Of a DNA stretch of 64,000 bases, positions 19,912-32,100 are shown piece after piece. The DNA is taken from the NCBI RefSeq assembly GCF_028389875.1, contig NC_084702.1, positions 70,777,582 through 70,841,581 of the forward strand, read 5' to 3'. The stretch's first letter is position 1. Every line of letters starts with the position of its first letter. The position numbers were made by a program, and so were the translations under genes. This DNA is from Rhea pennata. Its lineage: Eukaryota > Chordata > Aves > Rheiformes > Rheidae. The notes under the pieces were generated by a model. That model saw only the letters and a program-made list of their open reading frames with translations. It made no database searches and was not told the origin of the DNA.

Positions 19912-22900
19912 CTACTTGAAGTTTCCATAGGTTTCAAATGAATTCAAGTAACTGAGGGCTAGTTTGTAGCAAAGCTGATATTGCCCCTGTGGACAGGACA
20001 CATACGAGTACATAGTACTTGAACCCTTGTCATGGAAGGCAAGTCTGGCTGGTGACAGCTTTCTGAGTGAGCCTTACACAGGTACAGCCTACTCTCCTCC
20101 TCCCACTCACAGCCCACCTTCCCCCACTAAGAAATCACAGATGTGTGCTCCAGCGAGTTGAGGGGCTGCAGCTAGCCGGTCTTAGGAGGAAAGTCAGCAT
20201 CCACAGCACAAAGTGTCTGCTTTTCGCATCCATCTGGAGTGTTTACCCCATCATGGCTTCTAACACCTAGCAGGGAGATAGGTACCATGCAGGCACCTAA
20301 ACACCTGCTGGTTCATCCCTCAGCTAGGCAGAGCCTATAGACCAACAAAGGGCAGCTCAGCCTGTGAGATGCTCCAGCACCCACCTGGCCCTGCAGAGCC
20401 TGCAGCTAAGTGGGCTGGGTATATCCCATCAAGGTAAAGTTTCTAGATGTCTCATCTTCCCCAGAAGGATCTGAACATACAGATTCTGGGGTAGGTGCTA
20501 GGACTATTTATGCTATGACTCCTGCTCTAGTGCTGCTGTCTGCAGCTGGGTTTAGAGTCAGTACCTACCACATCCTTAACCAGCTGTCTCCGCCGCTTCT
20601 TCAACATCCTCACAGCCTGGGACACATCCACCAGCCCCTCGCTTTGGATCTGCTCACAGAGGAAACTGATAGCACAGAAGATCCCACTCCGACTGGCACC
20701 ATCCCTGCAGAGAAGTACAAGTGGAAAATCATTTGGCCTGGGATCATCTGGGCCTTGGGGGATGTCCTGTGAGCCCCACAGGTCCAGGGCTCTCATAGAA
20801 TCACAGAATCAGTAAGGTTGGAAGGGACCGCTGGAGATCATCTAGTCCAACCCCTCTGCTCAGCAAGGTCACCCCGAGCACGTTAGACAGGGTTGTATCC
20901 AGGCGGGCCTTGAAGATAGCCAGAGAAGGAGACTCCACAACCTCTCTGGGCAACCTGGTCCAGGGCTCTGTCACTCTCACAGTGAAGAAATTCCCCCTCG
21001 CGTTCAGGCGGAACTGCCTGTGGTTCAGTTTCTGCCCATTGCCTCTTGTCCTGTCACATGGGACAACTGAAAAGAGTTTGTCCCCGTCCCCTTGACACCC
21101 TCCCTTCAGGTACTTGTACACATTGATGAGATTCCCCCCCCCCTCAGTCTTCTCTTCCTCAGGCTGAACAGGTCCAGATCTTGCAGCCGTTCCTTATAAG
21201 GCAGATGCTCCAGCCCTCTGATCATCTTCGTAGCCTTACGCTGGACTCTCTCCAGTAGCTCCATGTCTCTCTTGTACTGGGGAACCAAGAACTGGACACA
21301 GTACTTGAGATGAGGCCTCCCCAGGGCTGCATAGAGGGGCAGCATCATCTCCCTCGACCTGCTGGCAACACTCTTCCCAATGCACCCCAGGAGACCATTG
21401 GCCTTCTTGGCCACAAGGGCACGTTGCTGGCTCATGGTCAGCTTGTCATCCACCAGCACTCCCAGGGCCTTCTCTGCAGAGCTGCTCTCCAGAAGGTCAG
21501 CCCCCAGCCTGTACTCGTGCCTAGGGTTATTTTTCCCAAGGTGTAGGACTCTGCACTTGTCCTTGTTGAACCTCAGGAGGTTCCTCTCTGCCCAGCTCTC
21601 CAGCCTATCCAGGTCTCTCTGAATGACAGCACAGCCCTCAGGTGCATCAGCCACTCCACCCAGCTTGGTGTCATCAGCAAACTTGCTGATGAGGCACTCT
21701 GTCCCCTCATCCAGGTTGTTGGTGAAGAAGTTGAGCAGGGTGGGACCCAATACTGAGCCCTGGGGGACACCACTAGCCACAGGCCTCCAACTAGACTCCA
21801 CGCCACTGATGACGACCCTCTGAGCTCTGCCTTTCAGCCAGTTCTCAATCCACCTCACAGTCCACTCATCTAACCCACACTTCCTGAGCTTCTCTAGGAT
21901 GATGTTATGGGAGACAGTGTCAAAAGCCTTGCTGAAGTCAAGGTACACAACATCCACCGCTCTCCCCTCATCTACCCAGCCAGTCATGCCATCCTAGAAG
22001 GCTATCACGTTGGTTCAGCAGGATTTCCCCTTGGTGAATCCATGCTGGCTACTCCTGATCACCTTCTTCTCCATATGCCTGGAGATGACATCCAGAAGGA
22101 TCTGTTCCATCACCTTTCCAGGGATGGAGGTGAGGCTGACTGGCCTATAGTTGCCTGGGTCCTCCTTCTTGCCCTTCTTGAAGACTGGAGTGACACTGGC
22201 TTTCTTCCAGTCCTCAGGCACCTCTCCAGTTCTCCAGGACCTTTCAAAGATGATGGAGAGCGGCCTGACAACAACATCCACCAGCTCCCTTAGTACCCGT
22301 GGGTGCATCCCTTCCGGGCCCATGGATTTTTGGGTGTCTAGCCTGCCCAGAAGGTCTCTAATCCTACCCTCCTCAACCAAAGGAAAGTCTTCCCTTCTCC
22401 AGACTTTCTCCCTCACGTCCAGGCTCCGGGATTCCTGGGGGCTGCCCTTAGCAGTGAAGACTGAAGCAAAGAAGGCATTCAGTAATTCTGCCTTCTCTGT
22501 ATCCCTTGCCACCAGTGCCCTCGCCCCATTCAGTAGTGGGCCCACATTTTCCCTAGTCCTCCTTTTGCTGCTGATGTATCTGAAGAAGCCCTTCCTGTTG
22601 CCCTTAATGTCCCTTGCCAGACTCAATTCCAGCTGGGCCTTAGCCTTCCTCGCTGCATCTCTACATACTCTGGCTCCATTCCTGTAATTCTCCGAAGTAG
22701 CCTGTCCCCTCTTCCACATCCTGTGTATTTTCTTCTTCTGTTTGAATTGGGCCAAGAGCTCCTTGCTCACCCATGCAGGTAGCCTGCCCCTTTTGCTGCA
22801 CTTCTTATGCATAGGGATGCACCGCTCTTGAGCTTGGAGGAAGTGATGTTTGAATACTAGCCAGTATTCAAACTAGCCAGTGTACTTTCAGTATGGTTTC

Positions 22901-25900
22901 ATTTACAGATCCTGCATGAAGCTAGCCTCCATGGGGAAGCCTTCCTCCCATGAACACAGCTGAACCCATGTCCACAAGTCCACTCTCCACTGGACTGAGA
23001 CTGGAACTGTGACCCAAGTTTGATGGTGCAGCCTGGATTGTGCCATAGCTGCCCCTGCTAGAGACCTAACTCACCAGCAAGTGACGAGTATGCGTGCATC
23101 TCGGCTCTGTTGCTGGTATGTCTCCACCTTCCCCAGCAGGCTGATGATGGTTGCAGGGCATGGGGGAAGGCGCTGCTGCATGGGCCAGTCTTCCAGCTGA
23201 CAGAACTGTATTTTCAGTGCAGACTTCTTGGGCTAGCAGGGAAGAAAGACAGTGAGCTGAGCCTAGGAAAGAAAACGCTGATTTCATGGAGGAAAGGGAG
23301 GGACCGTGTGTGCTGTGTCCTGGCTCTGCCTTGCTCACGAGGATGAGAGAGCAGCTCCACCGTGGGATGGCCCAGTCCCAGACAGTAACTCTGTCATTCT
23401 CCATCGAGTACGCTGAGATTGACATACGGGCAGAGCCTGAGATAAGAGCTGACTATCAGGTGCAGCTCAGACTGATGCCAGTCCAGGGCCCGACTACTTG
23501 TAGTAGCTGTTCCCATCCCAAAACTACCACCAAGATGCATAGACTCTCTCTGTTGCCACTGTCCTCAGAGTTAGAAAGGGCAACACAAACATGGCAGTGC
23601 TCTGCCCTGTATCTCCCTCACTAAACTCTCCCCCAAGGTGAAAGGTGCTACCACCATTCAGTGCCCTCCAAGGACCTTCTCAGGTATCTCCCTGACCTTA
23701 TGGCGTCTGCCTTTGTGAGCTGTGATGTCAACCCCAGAGTAAAGCCTGCTGATGCTGGAGCCCTGCCAGTACTCCCACCTTTTGCAAGGGCTGGTCTCAC
23801 TTCACCATCTCTGTGCAAATGGCCCACCTGCTGCCTGTTGGTCAGAGAGAGTGTCCAGACTGTGAAGCCAGCTCCGGGCTCCTTTGAGATCAGCTGGACG
23901 TGGAAATGGCCATAAATAGCTTTCCCCTGGGTGGGCCAGAACTCCACGTATGTCTGGGGAGTGACAAGTAAGTTATCACACACTATCTCAACGTGCATGC
24001 ACAACAGAGCTCAACATGGGTACACTCAGCCCAATTCTTCACCCACAAATCATGGTGAGCACAGGGATGCTCTACCTGCCATGCACTTGTGACCAACCAA
24101 CCCACAGTGCATCAGTCAGGAAAAATAACACCCCCCCGCCACAGACAGGACACCTGGGCAGGCATAAGCAAAACCCAAGGAATGCCCCTTCTTCCCTTGC
24201 TATAGCCCACATCATGACAGTGGGGAGAGCCCATCACTGCAGTATCTCATGAGAAGAGCTGCAGTGGGATTGGGGCAGGAAGCATACAGCCTGGCCCCAT
24301 GGTGAGCCCAGGGAGGGGAGGGAAGCTTGTGGGCTGCTGACCTGGTCTAGCTCCTGAAGATGGTTTAGCACAACCACAGATGTGCAGGTGTAATCCCAGA
24401 CTAGAGCCCAGAAATCCACCAGCGTGGCCAGAAATGGCAGCTGGGTGATGATGAGTCTGTCTTCCTCAGTGTATGTCTGCAAAACACACCAGGGAGAGAG
24501 GTCACACAATCACATAATCCACCCATTTATAGCTCCTCTAATTACAGAAAAAGGTCCCTGCCTCCTCCCAGATGGGCTGCTGTTTCCAGCCCTGTGCAAG
24601 GAAAGCCTTCCCACAGAGGCGATACCCGTAACTATGATCCCCAGCAGCTAGGTGTGTGGGCAGGGGTGACCCTGGCACTCCCCAGCAGTGCAAGGGGCAG
24701 GAGTCTCCCTGCTGGGAAATTTCCACATGGATCTCCCCACCCCCTGCTCCCAGCTGATGTTGAGCCCTGAGACTGGCAGATGCTGGGTCCCTGAGGGGTG
24801 AGTCGGCAAGTGGGTGATGCAGTGATAGGAAATGGGGAGGACAGCAGCCTGCTTCCTCCAACGGGTCCTCACAGAGCTGAGGGAGACTGTCAATCCCCAT
24901 GGATCCATCCCACTAGGACCTGGAGGAGGCTCTTGCCAGCATCCCCAGTCTCTATAGTAACCACATTGGCCAGGTACCTGAGCAACCTCTACAAGGCTGA
25001 ATGCTGAGCCAGGCAGCTCTGCAGTCCCAGGAGCAGAACCCAAGGAGATGTAGGCTACCGCAGCACTACTTAGAGCAGGTTTGCATCCCTCTGCCCCCTC
25101 AGTTCATCACACTTTGGCCCTCCTCACAGCAGGCAAAGGTCAGAGGCTGTACAGCAGCCTGCTGAGCTGTGCGCTATAGGAGGGAGCCAGCACAGGCAAG
25201 GTTTAGGCTGATCACTGAGGCCATCTCCTGGAAGCATGGCTCAGGCACTGGAAACAGTCACTGAGAGGAAGCCCCAGCACTGGAACATATCAGACCAGGG
25301 AGCCACGGTCTAGCCTTGCCCTCAAGGTGTTTGCAGGGCCCTGCAAGCCTTTCCTGCTCCCAGCAGCTCCAAACCCCTACTGAGGCTGGAGCCTTACATC
25401 AACAAACACTGCATTGATATAGCCTGGTGAGCCATCTGCATTCAGGGAGGACATGAGGACTGGCCGGTAGGAATCCGCTGTGGAAGCAAGAGAGAGAGAA
25501 AGGGTGAGCCATCCTCTCCCTGGACAGAGACCCCGGGATCTTTTCTTGCAAGTGATGGGAGTCAGCACGACTCCCTGCGGCATGAGCTGGAGAGGCCTGG
25601 ATGAGCAGGTACCACTAGCCCCAGGGCCAGGAGTGCTCAGGGCTGCCTGTCACACAGGATGGAGGCACTAAAGAACAGCACCATTGCTTTCCAAATTGCT
25701 CCTTGATGCCTAATTCTGTGACAGAATTGACACATGAATGTGTTTATCCCAGGGGTAGTGCATGAACCCACCAGTCTGGCAGGCACAGAAGGAAGCAGGG
25801 AGGGCTGGATGGGACCTTGCTCGTATGGACAGACTGGTCTAGCCTACAATGAGTATCATCAACCAGAAGGTGATACCTGGTCCCCCTGGGCAGAGCCTGG

Positions 25901-26121
25901 CAGTGGCATGGTGTCGGCAAGGCAAACAGCAGGGCTGAAGACAGCATCACCTCTCCAACCCCCCATACTGCTCTCAGTTGCTGGACCATGAGGAAGGACA
26001 GCCCAGTCCTGCCAGCAGTACCTGGTAGGATCCCTGGCTTGCGGTTCTTGGGCTGGTTGCTGGGTTTCTCCGCTTCTCTGCATGGCAGGAGCTGGAACAA
26101 CTCAGAAAACTTCTGCAGGGT
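19912..26121 (-). CDS. Gene C exons 24-30: degenerate phosphatase domain D2 and C-terminus
   Basis: Exons: 26121-26022, 25477-25398, 24476-24342, 23953-23828, 23232-23075, 20704-20569 and 19986-19912 (TAG at 19914-19912). [11 protein letters not shown] and [14 protein letters not shown] are close to R2B D2. The WPD loop reads WPM, and the signature reads TCWDGASRSG: the Cys and Arg of CX5R remain, but the preceding His is Thr. D2 is therefore probably a regulatory pseudophosphatase. The final exon gives [15 protein letters not shown] and ends ETYGNFK, like the RPTP-alpha/epsilon C-terminus YANFK. A CR1 element sits in the intron between 23075 and 20704. Confidence 0.86.
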
Positions 26122-29100
26122 CTGAAGAGATGATTCAGCTGAGTCACCCTGGCCTATCAGCAGCCCCCCTTCCCTTCTGTGTCCCCAAAGAAATGCTCTC
26201 CCCATCTCCCACCCACTGCTGAAGGGGAGCAGCAAGGTGAAATGAGATACCGGGGACTAGACCTGTCAGCACCAGTCCCTTTGCAATAAAGGAAGCAAGA
26301 ATGTAGGGAGCTGCATACTCAGCCTCCTTCAGCACAGCCTCAAAGACATGAGCCTGGCAGCTCACTGACCCCACCTCCATATACCAAGACATGCAGGCAG
26401 AGAGGATCTGCCCAGTAGTCAGCATGCTCTAGCAGGAGACCCCAATGGTGTGATCCCCTAATGAAGCTCAGACTTGCCTTACAGCCAGCCAAAGTAACAT
26501 CTGTGATCCCTACAGCTTGCCCTGAATGAGGTCCTGTGGTACCTTGAACTCCTTCTCAAGGACGTTGTTCTGTCTCTGTGTCTCAGCTTCTCGTAGGGAG
26601 CTGATGTGGCTGATGACGTTCTCCACTGGGACCCCGGTACTGCCACAGAGCAGGCCTTCAAGCAACACCTCATACAAGAAGGCATACTGCTCCTGCATAG
26701 AGACACAGGTCAGCTGCACAGCCCAGACTAGCTCCACCTGTTTGCACCCAGGGCCACAACATGGGGAGTCCTGGGAATCTGGGCCACCAGTCATCAGACT
26801 GAAGAGAATTTCATGTACATGACCCTTCAACCCCCTTGCCTGGTCCCTGAGGGCAAAAACCTCCCAAGTGTCACTGAAGGCCAGCCAGAAAATGAAATGA
26901 CCCAGACAAAGCCATCTTCCTGTGTTCAGTGTTCCCTCTCAGTCTCTGCACCTTAGTCTGCACCATGCAAACTCGCTGTTCCCGCAGCCTCTGCACACAC
27001 TGAAACACATCCACTTTGCCCTCAGCCTTTGCCATTTTCAGGAGGAAGTCCAGGGCGATGAAGGTACCTGTCCGCCCAATCCCTGCACTGAAAACACAGA
27101 AAAGGGGAATTAATATTGCCCTGGCAGCCCTTGCCCTAGCACCCGAGCACTCCCAGCCCAGTACCTGCAGTGCACCAGCACGGGGCCAGTAGGGTCTTCT
27201 GACACCTTCTTGTTCACCTTCTCCACTAAGCACAGGAGCTGGGTAGGGTTTCTGGGGACCCCATGGTCTGGCCATAGCAGGTAGTGAAACTGCTGCACCA
27301 GTCTTGGGAGAGCACAGCCTGTCTGCAGAGAGGGAGAAAAAGGAGACATGGTTGAGAGCAGGGAGCAGGAACATCCTAGAAAGCCGTGCAAATAATTGCA
27401 GGCCAGTACATAGGGAGCAGTGGAGGAAACTATGGCATGCGTGCACCAGCACTCTCACGACAATGACTGATCCACCATAGCTCAGACAGCAGTGGTCACA
27501 ACAAGGACAAGGACTCTGAGCAGATTCACCAAGCACACAGCCACATGATTCACTTTATTCTCTGCTTCCCCCTTACTGAGAACACTTGGAGTAGGTGCTG
27601 ACCCTTCTGTGCTGGTGACCTGGCAAGGCTGATTACAGGGTCTCTCAGCCAATAGTTCCTACAGGCTGCCGAATCCTCAGAAACATCCTGCATCCCCAAC
27701 AAGCTATACGCCAGTCTTACCTTCTCAGTTACATGCCAGTCTTACCTTTTGCAGGCTGAATATGCGTGTGATAAGGCCTGTGGTGGTCCTTGTGCTGTTG
27801 AGTGTAACTGTGAAATCCCCATAGACCTGCTCCTGCTCTGGCCAGTACTGCTCACATTTAGTCTGTCAAGAGAATTGAGACCCCTAAGCACTAGCAAACT
27901 CATCAAGGGGTGTTGCAAGCCAGGAGCTATACACTGCATCCTCCATATCACTGCTCTGCTTTGGTAGGCAACAGGTAGTGCAATAACTGATCCATGGCTC
28001 AGTTATGGAACCCCAGGTCTTGATGAGGGTTAACATGTTCCCCCAGCATTGTAGACTTTCCTGATGCTGCACATACCCAGGATGCTGCTAGGTGCTTCCT
28101 GGGGCAGCAGCTTTCTCCCTGGGGATATGTGTTTTGATGGCAAGATCTTTCCCTCTCTCATGTTCCCAAGGGTTAATCCCCTATACCATGTCAAGGGTGC
28201 TGAGCTCCCACTGGCAACAGTTGGCTCTGGAGCTGGAAGGGGTCTGGCATGAAGCTTCTCTCTGTGCTCTCATTGATGCCTGCGTCAAAGCAAAGTAAAG
28301 GAAGCCTAGACCCTGGTGAGGCCCAGGGAGCAGAGACAGATAGTTTCTCTACCTTGTTCTGCTCCACTAAGCCTGTCAGCATCACAATGACTGAAGTCTT
28401 CTCCTGCCAGATCATCTGCCAGAAATCCACCACTGTTCCAGGTAAGGGGCCTTGGAGAGGAAGAAGAGAGCCTCGTGTCACTGTCCAGGCCATGGAAGTG
28501 TAGCTGCTCCCAGCCACTCCATAGATGCTCAGGGTAGGACAGACACTCCTAGGCTACAGGGGAGTTCCAGCTTTCCTTCTGCCCAGGGACAAACACTGCA
28601 CTGCACCCTGGGGATGGCAGCACCACGCAGGGGTTGCTGAGCACCTTGGCTCCAATCCTCCATGCTAGACAGCAGGATAGGGAAGAGGGAGGGCAGGCAA
28701 GTCCATGGTATGCTGGAGACTTACTACTGCTGCAGGAGTTTCCAGGTGGCCTATTGGGGTCCAGCAGCTAGAGGGCTGGGCAGAGTTTTGTGGCAGTGCA
28801 ACGTACAGTCTCCCTCAGCCAGACCCCTAAGGTGACTGTGAGCTGCTCCCACATTCAGGGTCTTATTTCCTAAAGGGTATCTCAGCAGCTTGCATGGAGC
28901 CTTTGAGACCCTTCAGTGCATGTTGCCCAGAATAAACTAATCCATCCTGGTTCTGTGCCATCAGAGGGACCAGGTCTCCAAGAGCACTGACAGTGCAGGA
29001 GTGTCAGGCATTTGCAGATTGTTCCATATGAAAGCTACATTTGTCACAACAGTCGTCTCCTCAGGAGATAGGGTAGGTTTGCAGGTCGGAGGAGCTGCAA

Positions 29101-32100
29101 CATGTTCCAACTAGGTCCTTAGCTTGGGCAGTGCAGAGACCAGATCACAGCTTTCTTGTGTGGTCTGGCCACTGCTGAAGTGCCACAGAGGCCTTCTACA
29201 TTCAGCAGCAGTGGCTACCAGCTGAGACAGAGACCCAGGAGATATAGGTCCCCAGACTGAGCCATTAAGAGTACCTCTGCTGCCATTCCAATTCTGCACA
29301 TCCCAAAGGGCTCAGAGCTGCAACAAGCTTCTCCTGAGCACACACACGGCCCTATGCCAGCTCTGGGCAACTCCTAGGGCTGTAAGCACCCACCTTGAGC
29401 CGCAATGAAGAAGCTTGGACTCCGGTAGCTCTGTGGGAGGGAGATTTAAAGAGCTCTGATCACACACATTAAACATCGAACAAAGCGTGAAATAAACAAC
29501 TTCTTCCCTAGGGCTCCAGAGACAAGAGTGCTTGGCACAGCATGTCCAACAGCACCACTCTTGGTCAGCATGGATAGCCAGTATCCAAGGATGACATCTC
29601 CATTCCTGCCAACCTCCCCGCTTTCTCCCCCATGAATATGGTCCCTTTTTATTAAGGATGAGAATTGTACACAAATCCAGAGTACTCCAGATAGCTCAAG
29701 GAGGATGCAAGGAGAGTGGCAGCCCAAGATCTGCGAACACCTGAAGGCAGCAATGATGTGTGGACAGGACACCACCCAGCACTCAGGACAAATGCCCATC
29801 CTTAGGCCAGCCCTGTGAGAAGGACTGTCCCCACCCAGTGCAATAAGATAGCTGGTATCTCTCCTGCGCCATGCAGGGCAGCAGTTCCTCCCTCCCTACC
29901 TCCACATAGCTGGCATTGATGTAGTTATTGCCTGTGTCAGAGGGCTGCAGCACCACACGGCAGTGATCATCTGAAAGAGAAGGGAGACAGGAGCTGGTGG
30001 ACTGCCCCTTTGGGGCAGCAGCAGAAATGACTGTTTAAGGAGGGGGATGCAATTTAGGAACCCTCAGGACTGCTGCTTCCTCCTCAGCAGCATTCCAGGC
30101 CTCAGGACACATTTGAAAGGATAGTTAATGAAATGAGGAAATGCTATGCCAATATCCACACCAAGTGGGGCCCAGAACAGCTTTAAGCTTTGATTGCAGT
30201 TGGATCACTCCCTCCATTTTCCCACAATAGCCACCTCTGGATGGGACACAGCAGTGTTCAGCAATGTTTGACAGCAGGAACAGGTATACAAGGGTATGCA
30301 TAATTAAGTTTGCAGGGAGACTGCAAGAAGCAGAATGGGATTCTCCAGCTGGATACAGAATCATAGGGCCAACACGATGATCTGGCGAAAGCCCTGTGGG
30401 TTTCAGTAACTACAGGGTCACTGAAATGAGAGGAGAAGCTCCATGTTGTTGAATAGCTGGAGGGGCATTAGCACCCTCCCAGTGCCTGTGCTGCCCAGCT
30501 CCCCTCCAAATTCTTATGGCAACTCCTGGAAGGCTCTGCTTACATGGGATGATGCTCTTGTAGCGGTTCTTGTCCTGGTTGCATAGTTCCTTCCCAGCAT
30601 CACAGGGATGCAATAAAGTGGAGACTAGTTTCTGCAGGAGAAGAAGATGAACCACTCTGGATTAGCACATGTTCTGGGGCTGGCCTAGGCTGTCTGTATC
30701 ACATATCCAAGGAGAAGTTGGGTCTGGATGGACAGTGCAGCCAAATGGGCAAGCAAAACTAAATGAGACCTGATACTCTCCCAGACGCCCAGCACCATGT
30801 CTGTTGATGGCTGATTCATCGTCTGTCTGTTCTGCCTCTATTTCTTCCCTTTTGAACCTTTTCAGAGCCTCCAGCAGTTCCTCCACTGGGATCCGTGTAT
30901 TCCTCTTGTTTGCACCTACAGGGACCATGAGGCCAGCAATTTAGTGTGCACCTGATGCCTGGCCTTGGGAGTGGGATCTTTGAGGTTGGGACTGGACTGG
31001 CATTTTGGTGGGAAGACTCCAACAAAGCCCTCCATACACAGGTCCCTCTCTCCTGGGAGGTGTCCCTTCCTCTTGCCAGCCAGCTCTGTCCCCCTTGCTC
31101 CCATAAGGACATCAGACACCCCCTCCACCAGCCTGTGCTTTTAGTGGAGAGTCTGTCCAGACAGGGTTATCAGGATCTCTGCTCATACTGCACCTCCTCG
31201 ACATCTTCTCAAGGGGATCGTGCTGTTGTTCTCAGAGGTTTTTGAATTATTGTGCTTCCTCCTGCAAAACAGCAGGTCAGACCCATAGACTAGCAGTAGG
31301 GACACAGAGGAGAGGGTATTGTCCATGTAACAGCCCTGCCTCCCGCCTTACTTTATCTCACAGTCCACTCTTGCACATTGTCTGACAATGTGGAGAGCGG
31401 GATGTCCCAGGGCAGCACAGAGAGCAGGAGAGGTGAGGCACATACTGACCTGAAAAGCAGGAAGAGCAGCAAAATCCCCAGTGCCAGGAGTGCCATGACC
31501 GGTGCTACTGCCATAACTACCACGATCCTGTCTAGCTGAGAAATCGGCTCCTGCCCTGCAACCAGCACATCCCAGACTCAGGTTCCCGCGCAGCTTGAAC
31601 CAGATGATGGGATATCCCACGGTGGCAGTAGGGAGGAAAGCAGCTTTTCTCACCTCCCACCACAGGCTTTTTGCTGGAGAATGGCTAAGCCAGAGCAGGA
31701 AGAGTAGATGTTTGCCTGGCATGATACCTTTCAGCATGAGCGCTGTCTCTCTGACTGTCCTGGGGTGTGGCCAGAGCCTGATGAGCTGTTTGCATTAGTG
31801 GGGCTACACAAACACCAGTGAGCACTAAGACTACTACGCAATATGAGGTGATGGCATAGATGCACAATACCCATGGCTGCCAGCCATGCCACCCTTTGCA
31901 GGCCACCCTACATTGCCAGACCAATGACGTGTGTCAGCTGCTCTGCCCATCTCTTTCCAGCACCCTTTCCCAGGGAAGGTATGTTGCTTTCAGCACTTGG
32001 AAGAGCTGTCAGATATAAGCTGTGCATGCTCCTAGCCAGCCAGAAACCTCCCTGACCAGGTCATGTATCAGCATGGTGCTGTGGCAGGTGAGGGTGTGCA

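Noticed and set aside
24985-25025. Possible extra D2 exon reading [13 protein letters not shown] between 25398 and 24476
   Set aside because: It resembles the SAF-VTQ stretch of R2B D2, but exon 24476-24342 already supplies that segment ([12 protein letters not shown]) with correct phase on both sides.
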